In this document: one piece after another, positions 35,595 to 43,315 of the stretch
Layout of the letters: every line of letters starts with the position of its first letter
How positions within the stretch are numbered: position 1 is the first letter of the stretch
Assembly: GCF_003605645.1 (NCBI RefSeq)
Contig: NZ_QVMU01000017.1
Location: forward strand, 1-64,000
Reading direction: 5' to 3'
DNA: 64,000 nucleotides
DNA from: Vibrio sinensis
Lineage (GTDB): Bacteria > Pseudomonadota > Gammaproteobacteria > Enterobacterales > Vibrionaceae
Position numbers and translations under genes: made by a program
The notes under the pieces: generated by a model
What the model saw: only the letters and a program-made list of their open reading frames with translations
The model's database searches: none
What the model was told of the DNA's origin: nothing

Positions 35595-35902
35595 AGTGTC
35601 ATTCCTTTTCCATTAATATTTATTCATTTCTAAAATCGATAGAAATGAGCGTTATTTCAACAACACAGACATAATAACACTCAGTGTAATTATATATAAT
35701 TACACATAGCGTAATTATATGACAACGCTCACGAACAATATTACAAAATCGATCAAAATCAACAACTTAAACAAGCAAACATAGATCACAAATCCAAAGT
35801 AGCGGTCAATAAATGAACAGTTACATTGGTAAATAGAGCAGGTAAATGATTGAGTAATCACGTGCGAGTGGTTATCATGATGTACGGATATTGTGTGCAT
35901 TT
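35595..35902. promoter_or_regulatory. Divergent promoter of the amino-sugar operon and ROK regulator
   Basis: A 308-base AT-rich region between the symporter and ROK genes, without ORFs. It contains the 22-bp palindrome at 35684-35705, a third half-site (GTAATTATAT, 35710-35719) and an AGCGT...ACGCT repeat (35708-35728). Confidence 0.6.
35684..35705. promoter_or_regulatory. 22-bp perfect palindrome, operator candidate
   Basis: The half-site GTGTAATTATA is followed immediately by its exact reverse complement, and GCGTAATTATAT four bases later resembles another half-site. Its place between a ROK regulator and the operon it should control makes it the likely regulator binding site, similar in AT-rich character to NagC/Mlc operators. 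Confidence 0.65.
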
Positions 35903-37075
35903 ATGAATTTGATGGATAAACAGCAAAGCCTCTCTCTAGAAAGAAAAATACTGCTATTTGAACAGATACTTAATGGGTACCAGACGAGTGAAATTGTTAC
36001 GCGAAAAGGGTTAGTTGAAGCGAATCATTTACGCCCTGCAACAGTCACTAAGTTGATTGGTGATCTCTTAGATTTTGGATTGGTAAAAGAGGATACGAAA
36101 ACGCATGTATCGGGCCCAGGTCGGCCTGAAGTTTGCCTTATCCCAAATAAAAACCAATACAATGCAATTTTTGTTTATGTTGATTCTCTTACGCTAACAG
36201 CATCTCTTGTCAACCTGACAGGAGAAATCCTCTATAGCTCAAGTTGTGAATTTGAGAATCGCTCGGCAACGAAAGAGCAGTTAATTTCTGTAATAGAATC
36301 GCAGGTTAAAAACGCTTATGAAACAATAAAAACAGGCACTACCGTTTGTGGTGTGATTCTATCCTTACCCGGTATTGTTGACCGTAAGAACCAAGTTTGG
36401 AAATACTCGAATCGCTGGCCGAACGCCACCGATATCTCTTTTGCCTCTTTAGAGGAAACGCTCGCTTGTAAAGTTATTTTGGTTAAAAACCTACAGGCTG
36501 AGCTGAATGCTTTTATCCTTGAAAACAAGCAACTTAAATCTCGTAATACTCTATATATACACTGGGGTGAAGGGATTGGTGCTGCCAGTTATGACGCCAA
36601 CCGTATGGTGCGTTTTCGTCAACAAGGTTTATTCAGCGAAATAGGACAAACGATCATCGATAACGACGGCTCAACACTAGAACAAATTGCTTCTTTAGCC
36701 TCGCTTCGTGGCACGTTAGGTCAGAATTTAAATTGTATTATTGGTAATGAGAAACAGTGCGCGGTGCAAATTAAAGATTTGCCTTTATCCTCATTACCTT
36801 GTTTGGAACAAGCACAACAGGTATTTTCTCGCTCCTTAGTGAACGCCTACTTAACGCTCTTTCCGGACACTATTATTTTGACCGGACCGTTTATTGAAAA
36901 CACCTGTATATTTGAAGAGATTAAACGCCAGTTTTTTGCGCAATTACCTAGTTATTGTCCATCTGACATTCAGCTGTTGGTTAACTCGAACACGGTAATC
37001 AATGAACTCCAAGGGGCTGTTATTCCGTTTTTCTCTAATTATGTAAATGACAAAATCACTCAAGCTCATAATTAA
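35903..37075 (+). CDS. ROK-family transcriptional regulator
   Basis: About 390 residues: an N-terminal winged helix (LERKILLFEQILNGYQTSEIVTRKGL, then LRPATVTKLIGDLLDFGLVKE, SGPGRPEVCL) joined to a ROK sugar-kinase-like domain (VCGVILSLPGIVD, HWGEGIGAASYD, GLFSEIGQTIIDNDGSTLE). The cysteine-rich zinc motif of NagC/Mlc (CxCGxxGC) is degenerate: the region reads GQTIIDNDGSTLEQIAS with no cysteines. It should repress the divergent amino-sugar operon until an amino sugar or its phosphate binds. Start is uncertain between ATG codons at 35903 and 35912. Confidence 0.82.
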   Translation: MNLMDKQQSLSLERKILLFEQILNGYQTSEIVTRKGLVEANHLRPATVTKLIGDLLDFGLVKEDTKTHVSGPGRPEVCLIPNKNQYNAIFVYVDSLTLTASLVNLTGEILYSSSCEFENRSATKEQLISVIESQVKNAYETIKTGTTVCGVILSLPGIVDRKNQVWKYSNRWPNATDISFASLEETLACKVILVKNLQAELNAFILENKQLKSRNTLYIHWGEGIGAASYDANRMVRFRQQGLFSEIGQTIIDNDGSTLEQIASLASLRGTLGQNLNCIIGNEKQCAVQIKDLPLSSLPCLEQAQQVFSRSLVNAYLTLFPDTIILTGPFIENTCIFEEIKRQFFAQLPSYCPSDIQLLVNSNTVINELQGAVIPFFSNYVNDKITQAHN

Positions 37076-37129
37076 TAATTCGCATCAACTACATCTTGGG
37101 TAAGTTTGTTTAAGGCCCCAATTATAGCG

Positions 37130-37315
37130 TCACTCTCCCTGTGTGATGTAGTGACGCATAGGCTCCGAGTAGCTACTGCCCTCAATACATGGCCGTTTCA
37201 GATAGTGAGCACTTATGGTAGCCATACTTTTGTGTCCACTTTTTGTTCGAACTATAGAGCTTTTGACAACCAATAACGTGATGACGAAGATGTCCTTTTT
37301 CCCAGAAAGCTTCAC
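37130..37315 (-). pseudogene. Possible recombinase-like remnant
   Basis: A 61-codon minus-strand frame containing TKSGHKSMATISAHYLKR, which faintly resembles the GH...Y region of a tyrosine recombinase C-terminus. It has no proper upstream part and lies in non-coding, decayed DNA beside a clear integrase fragment. The assignment is weak. Confidence 0.25.
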
Positions 37316-37334
37316 CGTCTAACAGGAGTATTAA

Positions 37335-37604
37335 CGTAGCCCAGTTTCTACGATTGAAGTACAGGAAGCGAAGCCAGAAACAGGCTTACATGATAATCCC
37401 GACCATTCAATTACTTATTTGACCTCGTGGGGACTGACACATATTGAAGAACTTCATAACCCTCAAGGTGAACCATACTTCTTGTCTTTTGGTAAGTGGG
37501 ACTCGAGCGGAAACATCCAAGTAACGGATGGAATGATTGAACCAAGTTACAAACGGTGGTCTAACTCCCAATCAGCCAGAACGACTATATTAGGAAAACT
37601 CTAA
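37335..37604 (+). pseudogene. Unrecognised coding remnant
   Basis: An open frame of about 90 codons with protein-like composition (TYLTSWGLTHIEELHNPQGE, PYFLSFGKWDSSGNIQVTDG) but no ATG start: only a TTG at 37419 or read-through from 37335. I do not recognise the family. It lies directly upstream of the integrase fragment and is probably a leftover of the same or another mobile element. Confidence 0.35.
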
Positions 37605-37622
37605 AATAGTGGCCAACTTTAG

Positions 37623-37814
37623 TTGCCCCCTGGTCAAGCGTCTCACGTTTTGCGCCACACATTCGCCAGTCACTTTATGATGAACGGGGGGAATATTTTG
37701 GTATTGCGTGACGTACTTGGTCATGCAGATATTTCAATGACGATGCGATACGCTCACTTTGCTCCAGATCACTTAGCAGAAACAATCGAAAAGAACCCTC
37801 TCGCTTTTCTTTAA
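37623..37814 (+). pseudogene. Phage-type integrase, C-terminal fragment
   Basis: A 63-codon frame from a TTG, matching only the end of a P2-like tyrosine recombinase: PPGQASHVLRHTFASHFMMN carries the catalytic Arg and His of LRHTF, GHADISMTM the second His, and RYAHFAPDHL the catalytic Tyr. The N-terminal two thirds, including the first catalytic Arg, are absent, so it cannot be active. It marks the former end of a prophage or island next to guaC. Confidence 0.8.
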
Positions 37815-37862
37815 TTTGCATAAACCCGCATAAAAATGCACTTTACCGCAATTACTCAAAAT

Positions 37863-37889
37863 AAAAGTGTCTCAGGTGTAGACACTTTT
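37863..37889. terminator. Bidirectional hairpin
   Basis: AAAAGTGTCT (37863-37872) and AGACACTTTT (37880-37889) form a perfect 10-bp stem with a 7-nt loop and A/T tracts on both sides. It follows the integrase fragment. Confidence 0.75.
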
Positions 37890-37891
37890 CA

Positions 37892-37937
37892 AATTTCACG
37901 CAAAAAAAGAGCCGCTAAAAGCGGCTCTCAATTGTTC
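37892..37937 (-). terminator. 46-bp terminator module, copy 2 (guaC terminator)
   Basis: Hairpin AGAGCCGCT-AAA-AGCGGCTCT (37908-37928) with a minus-strand T7 tail, 24 bases after the guaC stop. It is 44/46 identical to the copy at 24696-24741. Confidence 0.88.
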
Positions 37938-37960
37938 GATTTTTCCGAAGAGTTATGGTT

Positions 37961-39004
37961 TTACTCTTTACCGTAAACGTTGTTCTCTTGCTCTTGTACG
38001 CGGATGAATGTCGTTCTCTTTGTTAGCTCTTTAAGCTTTGCTGCGCCTACATATGTACACGTTGAACGTACACCGCCAAGGATGTCTGAAATCGTTTCGT
38101 GAACGCTGCCACGGAATGGTAATAGTACGGTTTTACCTTCAGCTGCGCGGTATTTTGCAACGCCACCAGAGTGCTTCGCCATCGCTGACTGTGAAGACAT
38201 GCCGTAGAATTTCATGAAAGTTTTACCGTCTTGCTCGACGATGTCACCGCCTGACTCTTCATGACCAGCCAACATGCCGCCAAGCATAACGAAATCGGCT
38301 CCGCCGCCAAACGCTTTCGATACGTCACCGGCACATGAGCAGCCGCCGTCACCGATAATCATACCACCTAAGCCGTGCGCAGCATCACCACACTCGATAA
38401 TGGCAGAAAGTTGTGGGTAACCAACACCGGTTTTAACACGTGTCGTACATACTGAACCAGGGCCAATACCTACTTTAACAATGTCAGCACCTGCAAGGAT
38501 TAGCTCTTCACACATATCACCAGTAACAACGTTACCTGCTGAAATCACTTTTTCTGGGAATGCAGCACGTACTTTTTGCACGTACTCAACAAGGTGTTCA
38601 GAGTAACCATTAGCAATATCAACACAGATGAAAATCAGTTCATCTGAAAGTGCCATGATATCTTTTGTTTTCTGAAAATCAGCATCAGAAGTACCCGTCG
38701 ATACCATTACGTTGTTCAGCGTTACTTTATCAGCACCTTGAACAAACTCAGCCCAATCAGCCACTGTGTAGTGTTTATGTACTGCGGTCATTACACCATG
38801 CTCAGCAAGCGCTTTTGCCATAGCAAAACTACCCACAGAATCCATGTTAGCAGCAATGACAGGTACACCAGACCATTGACGACCACTATGCTTGAATGTA
38901 AACTCGCGGGTTAAATTAACTTGAGAACGACTTTTTAACGTTGAACGTTTCGGGCGAAACAGTACATCTTTGAAGCCTAACTTAAGTTCTTGTTCGATAC
39001 GCAT
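37961..39004 (-). CDS. guaC: GMP reductase
   Basis: A 347-residue (beta/alpha)8-barrel enzyme, the same length as E. coli GuaC, that reductively deaminates GMP to IMP with NADPH. MRIEQELKLGFKDVLFRPKRST is the family start. Further marks are AANMDSVGSF, the catalytic cysteine loop GIGPGSVCTTR and GDGGCSCAGDVSKAFGGGADFVMLGGMLAG. The ATG follows AAGGAAATGCACA; a longer frame reaches 43 codons upstream through the leader hairpins and is rejected. It is monocistronic. Confidence 0.95.
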   Translation of the reverse strand: MRIEQELKLGFKDVLFRPKRSTLKSRSQVNLTREFTFKHSGRQWSGVPVIAANMDSVGSFAMAKALAEHGVMTAVHKHYTVADWAEFVQGADKVTLNNVMVSTGTSDADFQKTKDIMALSDELIFICVDIANGYSEHLVEYVQKVRAAFPEKVISAGNVVTGDMCEELILAGADIVKVGIGPGSVCTTRVKTGVGYPQLSAIIECGDAAHGLGGMIIGDGGCSCAGDVSKAFGGGADFVMLGGMLAGHEESGGDIVEQDGKTFMKFYGMSSQSAMAKHSGGVAKYRAAEGKTVLLPFRGSVHETISDILGGVRSTCTYVGAAKLKELTKRTTFIRVQEQENNVYGKE

Positions 39005-39056
39005 TGTGCATTTCCTTGATTCAATAATGTAAGTGTCACGATTTAGTGCGTAGTAA

Positions 39057-39070
39057 AAGCGTTGGCAGAC
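39057..39070 (-). repeat. Second leader hairpin with the same hexaloop
   Basis: GCGTTGGCAGACGC is a 4-bp-stem hairpin (GCGT/ACGC). The identical 14-mer forms the top of the terminator hairpin at 39096-39127, so on the minus strand both present the loop CTGCCA. Confidence 0.65.
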
Positions 39071-39095
39071 GCAATTACTGTTTTTCGGACACAAA

Positions 39096-39127
39096 AAAAC
39101 CGGAGCGTTGGCAGACGCTCCGGTTTT
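39096..39127 (-). terminator. Strong intrinsic terminator upstream of guaC
   Basis: AAAACCGGAGCGT (39096-39108) pairs perfectly with ACGCTCCGGTTTT (39115-39127) around a 6-nt loop. The minus-strand 3' flank has seven T residues. It lies about 90 bases before the guaC start on the guaC strand, so it either attenuates guaC or ends a separate short transcript. Confidence 0.8.
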
Positions 39128-39290
39128 CAGCATTATAGGTTGCGATTTCTTTCTAGCAAGTCTGATAATTCTATTTTTTTTATGATACCATTCTTAAAAG
39201 CTACAACCTCGCGTTTAAAACCCTCTCAACACCAAACTTAAACCTTAATAATCAATAAGTTATAAATATAGCTTTTTTAAGAATTTTCCT

Positions 39291-39305
39291 CGCAAACGTT
39301 TTTCG
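39291..39305. promoter_or_regulatory. PurR-like site
   Basis: CGCAAACGTTTTTCG contains a perfect left half of the PurR consensus (ACGCAAACGTTTGCGT) with a degenerate right half. Purine control of guaC would make sense. The assignment is tentative. Confidence 0.35.
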
Positions 39306-39381
39306 CAATCGATAACTTACAAAAACAACGTTAATTCACTCTTTTTTGCTCCTAAAACCCCTTTATACCCCAAAGATAAAT

Positions 39382-39397
39382 AGTGATCTAGGTCACA
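39382..39397. promoter_or_regulatory. CRP-like site
   Basis: AGTGATCTAGGTCACA fits TGTGA-N6-TCACA with one mismatch. A TATAAA box lies about 20 bp away in the guaC direction. The spacing is not the standard class II distance, so the effect is uncertain. Confidence 0.5.
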
Positions 39398-39468
39398 AAA
39401 AATAAGATTTCATCTCGTTTTGAGACTGATCAGATACGATTCAGTGAACGTACTAACATTGGGCAATT

Positions 39469-40977
39469 TCATGACGCATTGACGAGAGCGCGAATATGAG
39501 GCATTAAATCACTCGCCACGAGCCCCCTTTGTCCCTGTTTTGCCGCTAAATCACCCGCTCGAGCATGAATTTCGACCGCGATAATGGCCGATTTCATCAA
39601 TGGAAATCCCTGAGCAACCAAAGCAGTAACAATACCCGTTAACGCATCTCCCATTCCGCCGCTCGCCATGCCTGAATTTCCAGAAGCGGAGACATACATG
39701 TTATCGCCATCAAAAACCAATGTACCGGCACCTTTTAGAATAACCACACCACCATATTGTTGTTGTATCGCTTTAGTCGCTTGGTACCGATTTGCTTCAA
39801 TCTCATTCACTGTGATATCAAGCAAACGTGCCGCTTCCGATGGATGGGGAGTTAGTATCCGATTTGACCGATAAGATGGGCTGTGAGCGAGCATTGTTAA
39901 TGCATCCGCGTCATACACAACAGGGATAGAAGTTAGCTCAACCTGTTCGTATATTATTTTGCTGTGTGCCGACAGTCCTAATCCGGGGCCGATAGCAATG
40001 ACATCACACCATTCCATTCGATGCTTCAACTTTTCACATTCAAGCCAACTTGAAGCCATTATCTCCGGACTAGAAATTAATACTGGTGTGATGTTAAATG
40101 GGTCACAACAAGTCGCAACCAGTCCAGCACCACCTCGTAACGCCGCTTTGCCTGCTAAAATTATCGCCCCGCCCATTCCCTCATCACCACCTATCAACAA
40201 CGCTTTACCATGATGGCCTTTATGAGCAGTCGGCTTTCGTTTCGGCAAGATGATATCGCTACTCGTGATGATGTGGGCAAAAGGTTCATTCTGACGATGA
40301 AAATAGTGATGGAAATTTTTACCACTCCCTCTTTCACAACCCAATGGAGCGTATATGATCTCTCCTGTATAGTTCCGAGCCAGACCCGTCACTAATCCCG
40401 CTTTTATGCCAATAAACGTCACCGTATATTGCGCTTTTATCACACGGCCTAAACAACGTCCTGTATCAGCACACAAGCCCGATGGAACATCGACGGCGAT
40501 AACGGGAATATCTGACTGATTAATGGTCTCGATGACATCTGCAACATTGGAACGTACTGCTCCCACTAAGCCAATGCCCAGTATCGCATCGATAACTACA
40601 TCAACAGCTCTTGTGTTTGATGCATCTGCAATTGATATTCTCGGCGAGGAGATTTTCCCACCTGCAGCCAAATAAGCTTGCTGCGCGATGAGCGCATCAC
40701 CTGTTAGTGTATCCGCATCGCCCACATGCCACAGTTCAACATCAATTCCCTCCCCCATAGCCAAACGAGCGACGATATAACCATCCCCACCGTTATTGCC
40801 GCCACCACAAACAACTAAACATGTTTTAGCGTTCGGAAACAGACGCTTCATATGAGAAAAAACGCATTCACCCGCGTTTTCCATCAGTTGATACATTTCC
40901 ATGTCGCAGAAAAGGGCTGATTCTCGTTCACCGGTTTTCACTTGCTGGCTTAAATAAAGTCGAGAAGAATAAGGCAT
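39469..40977 (-). CDS. nnr: Bifunctional NAD(P)H-hydrate epimerase / ADP-dependent NAD(P)H-hydrate dehydratase
   Basis: A 502-residue two-domain repair enzyme. The YjeF_N epimerase domain (CLVVCGGGNNGGDGYIVARL, DAILGIGLVG, AVDVPSGLCADTG) occupies roughly residues 1-215. The C-terminal ribokinase-like dehydratase domain follows (GGDEGMGGAIILAGKAALRGGAGLV, IAIGPGLG, DADAL, LTPHPSEAARLL, SGMASGGMGDALTGI). Together they restore NAD(P)H from its hydrated forms. In most gammaproteobacteria nnr lies beside tsaE; here it is isolated, so it may be a second copy. The ATG at 40975-40977 follows AAGGAATCCATC. Confidence 0.92.
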   Translation of the reverse strand: MPYSSRLYLSQQVKTGERESALFCDMEMYQLMENAGECVFSHMKRLFPNAKTCLVVCGGGNNGGDGYIVARLAMGEGIDVELWHVGDADTLTGDALIAQQAYLAAGGKISSPRISIADASNTRAVDVVIDAILGIGLVGAVRSNVADVIETINQSDIPVIAVDVPSGLCADTGRCLGRVIKAQYTVTFIGIKAGLVTGLARNYTGEIIYAPLGCERGSGKNFHHYFHRQNEPFAHIITSSDIILPKRKPTAHKGHHGKALLIGGDEGMGGAIILAGKAALRGGAGLVATCCDPFNITPVLISSPEIMASSWLECEKLKHRMEWCDVIAIGPGLGLSAHSKIIYEQVELTSIPVVYDADALTMLAHSPSYRSNRILTPHPSEAARLLDITVNEIEANRYQATKAIQQQYGGVVILKGAGTLVFDGDNMYVSASGNSGMASGGMGDALTGIVTALVAQGFPLMKSAIIAVEIHARAGDLAAKQGQRGLVASDLMPHIRALVNAS

Positions 40978-41058
40978 GATGGATTCCTTACTTATCAAAG
41001 TAGCTATTACAGATGAGAAAAAGGCCGGAGTTTCCTCCAGCCTTTCACAATCAATTGG

Positions 41059-41508
41059 TTATTTTAGTGATTGTTGTTGGGTAAGCACCAATGCTTCTGA
41101 TGTGGCATCTTGTATTGAGAGGAATAATGATCTGACTTCCCCCGTTGGCATTCGCATCGGGTTTAACGTTATGTTCTGATACATAAAGTCTGCCTGTTGC
41201 GTCACTGGGCGTACGTTGCGGCACTTAAATAAGTATGGACGTTGCTGCCATGTAATAAAGCTACGGCACCCCAAATCGTAAACCGGTTTTGTTTTTAGTC
41301 GAAACCACTCCTGAGGTATCTCAGGAAATATATCGAACAACGATTTACCAATCGCATCATGGGCTTGAATACCACTGTGATGTGTCATAAAGCCATTCCA
41401 AACTTGAACTTGACAGTCGCGATCTAACACAACTAACCCAAGATCAACGTTTTGAACCATATCAACCATCCAATGGAACTGTTCAAATTCTGCCGGTAAC
41501 GAAATCAT
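41059..41508 (-). CDS. Single PAS-domain protein
   Basis: A 149-residue cytoplasmic protein made of one PAS domain (MVQNVDLGLVVLDRDCQVQVWNGFMTHHSGIQAHDAIGKS, DIFPEIP, DFMYQNITLNPMRMPTGEVRSLFLSIQDAT). There is no kinase, GGDEF or EAL output. Its start overlaps the stop of the receiver-CheC gene in TAATG, so the two products are translationally coupled and probably work together, with this one as a sensory or adaptor partner (inference). Confidence 0.82.
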   Translation of the reverse strand: MISLPAEFEQFHWMVDMVQNVDLGLVVLDRDCQVQVWNGFMTHHSGIQAHDAIGKSLFDIFPEIPQEWFRLKTKPVYDLGCRSFITWQQRPYLFKCRNVRPVTQQADFMYQNITLNPMRMPTGEVRSLFLSIQDATSEALVLTQQQSLK

Positions 41509-42512
41509 TAGAACTCCTCCATCAGATACGCAAGCTTATTATCAAGTAGGGGTAAAGACTCATCGACAAACATAAACAACAAATCACATCGAATAGAGGT
41601 GCCATCAATGTTGTAGCTTACTTCAAATGTCATTGTCTTTTTAAAAGAACCTGAAGTATTGCTGATCACTGAATCAATCGATATGTGCTGGCCGAGCAAT
41701 ACCGGTGAACTTTGGAAGAAACGGACTTCAGCTTGCTCTCCCAAACCATTAAGAAATGCTCCAACAAGAATGTTGGAGACATCCATCAAGAGTTCAAGCT
41801 CTTCCAACTCTTCGCTATCGGCCGGAACTTTCATCAATTTTTTGAGGTCAGCAACACTGCCATCACTGAGAAGCACTAAAGCTTCACCGGCGATACCCTC
41901 ACCACTAAACCCCTGACAAACTCCTGAAACTTGATCGTTGTTGGCTAAGTCACGCAATGCCATGTGCAACTCACTCACCTCGAATATATTCACATTCGGT
42001 AGCGGTAAATGAACAAAGACATCAAAGTGACGTGCAAGAGCATCAGCTGCCCTACCAATAGCCACGTTCGCCACTTCCATATAGATATCGCGACGGCGTA
42101 ATATTGGCAACTCTATTGAGACTGGCGTATAGATCTGTGGCTTATCCGACGGATCGACCAGATCTTTTAAGATCTGATTGAGTACATCTTTATCAATCGG
42201 TTTTTGAATGAATGCTTTCGCGCCAAGCGCCAGCACACATTCTTTTGCTTTAGGCTGAATATCACCTGAGACAACAACAACAGGAACAGATAAGCCACGA
42301 TTTCGAATTTCTTCTAATGTCCCAAAACCATCCAATTCCGGCATAGTAAGATCAAGAAACATGAGTTTAAAATCATGAGCTTCCAGCTGAGCAAGAGCAT
42401 CAAAACCATGAACTGCAAAACGAATATCTGCATTTAAAGAAGCAGGCAAAGAGCGAGCCATCTGTTTCCGCGCTAAAGCAGAATCATCACAGATGAGAAT
42501 TGGGTAAGACAT
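41508..42512 (-). CDS. Response regulator receiver fused to a CheC-like domain
   Basis: A 334-residue protein. The receiver domain (1-120) has acidic pocket Asp9/Asp10, phosphoacceptor Asp54 (LMFLDLTMPELDG) and Lys104 (FIQKP). The rest is CheC/CheX-like: the first helix gives a complete phosphatase motif Asp142-x3-Glu146-x2-Asn149 (RDIYMEVANVAIG), and the second copy (ELLMDVSNILVGAFLNG) is degenerate. It could dephosphorylate its own or another receiver, CheY-like protein. There are no other chemotaxis genes around; the partner is the downstream PAS protein. Confidence 0.85.
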   Translation of the reverse strand: MSYPILICDDSALARKQMARSLPASLNADIRFAVHGFDALAQLEAHDFKLMFLDLTMPELDGFGTLEEIRNRGLSVPVVVVSGDIQPKAKECVLALGAKAFIQKPIDKDVLNQILKDLVDPSDKPQIYTPVSIELPILRRRDIYMEVANVAIGRAADALARHFDVFVHLPLPNVNIFEVSELHMALRDLANNDQVSGVCQGFSGEGIAGEALVLLSDGSVADLKKLMKVPADSEELEELELLMDVSNILVGAFLNGLGEQAEVRFFQSSPVLLGQHISIDSVISNTSGSFKKTMTFEVSYNIDGTSIRCDLLFMFVDESLPLLDNKLAYLMEEF

Positions 42513-42853
42513 TCATATACCTACTGCAATTGATTTAACTAATTGACCAAATAGTAACAGATTGTAAGAGTAGCAGGTACTGAGGGATAGGGGAAAATAC
42601 AACATATTGCACATCAGGAATTCTAATTTCAGCAAGCCTCTCGCTTATCTCCATTCAACTTAAAGCCGCAACCTTGAGTACCTTTCATATTAGTGGTGCT
42701 TTTCTCGACCAATCAACGAGTTTAGTCAAGCTCATTAGGATTTCGCTGGCCTGCTGTTTTCTATTTCTACAAGCAGCAAGTTAGAATCGCTTACGAACAC
42801 GGATACAAAGTAAAAAACCTTCCGAAGAAGGTTTTTAAAATTTAACGTATCAA
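42513..42853. other. Intergenic region with luxT terminator
   Basis: No gene is seen. The right end holds the luxT terminator. A short minus-strand frame, MSLTKLVDWSRKAPLI, near 42715 may be a trace of a transposase start but is too short to call. Confidence 0.4.
42813..42836 (-). terminator. luxT terminator
   Basis: AAAAACCTTC (42813-42822), loop CGAA, GAAGGTTTTT (42827-42836), with a minus-strand T6 tail, 18 bases after the luxT stop. Confidence 0.88.
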
Positions 42854-43315
42854 TTAGTTAGCCATATGAATCAGAGATTTACCAATCAACCATTCAAGTT
42901 TCTGTGCGCTGTCACCTTCGAAACGAGATTCAACCGTTTTGTATAAGCGGTCAACACCATTCGTTGCGAATTCATGTGCACGTTCTGCTGTTACGATATG
43001 GTGGAATAATAAACGTAGAATTGCCAAAAACTCAGGGTTATCTAGCGCTTTAACCCAGCTATCAGAAAACTCAGAGAGTGAGCCATCGAAATTAAGGTGC
43101 TCAACGAACATTTTAAAAATACGGCCATCAAGTGCTGCGGTAAAATCAGTTTTCTTAGGGAAGTGGTGGCTAATACCAGTACGTGATACACCCGTTTGTT
43201 GACTAAGGGTTGTGTAAGACATCTTGTCATAACCGAGACGAAGAAGTTGGTCTACGACCGCATCCATAATCTTTTGAATGGTGATTTCTGTATCTTCTTT
43301 GCTACGCTTTGGCAT
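42854..43315 (-). CDS. luxT: TetR-family quorum-sensing-linked regulator LuxT
   Basis: A 153-residue TetR-type repressor. The N-terminal helix-turn-helix is LRLGYDKMSYTTLSQQTGVSRTGISHHFPKKTDF, followed by a short ligand-type domain. Length and sequence (start MPKRSKEDTEITIQKIMDAV) match Vibrio LuxT, known to act downstream of LuxO and to control siderophore, metalloprotease and luminescence genes in Vibrio. It is monocistronic with its own terminator. Inverted CCTAGTAT/ATACTAGG words lie about 100-170 bp upstream of its start and could be autoregulatory sites. Confidence 0.92.
   Translation of the reverse strand: MPKRSKEDTEITIQKIMDAVVDQLLRLGYDKMSYTTLSQQTGVSRTGISHHFPKKTDFTAALDGRIFKMFVEHLNFDGSLSEFSDSWVKALDNPEFLAILRLLFHHIVTAERAHEFATNGVDRLYKTVESRFEGDSAQKLEWLIGKSLIHMAN

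Larger units (their letters stand above)
39005..39468 (-). promoter_or_regulatory. guaC upstream region with structured leader
   Basis: A 464-base region holding guaC control sequences. In minus-strand order it has a CRP-like site (39382-39397), a TATAAA box near 39362-39367, a PurR-like half-site at 39291-39305, a strong intrinsic terminator (39096-39127) and a second small hairpin (39057-39070) before the guaC ribosome site. No ORF was found. Confidence 0.6.

Noticed and set aside
24696..37937. Treating the two 46-bp modules as attachment sites of one excised or present 13-kb island
   Set aside because: Both contain a working intrinsic terminator with a T-run, the enclosed genes are ordinary Vibrio functions, and the integrase fragment lies inside at one end only; terminator duplication is simpler.
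42690..42800. Possible transposase start MSLTKLVDWSRKAPLI
   Set aside because: Only sixteen codons before a stop and no matching continuation in any frame; could be chance.
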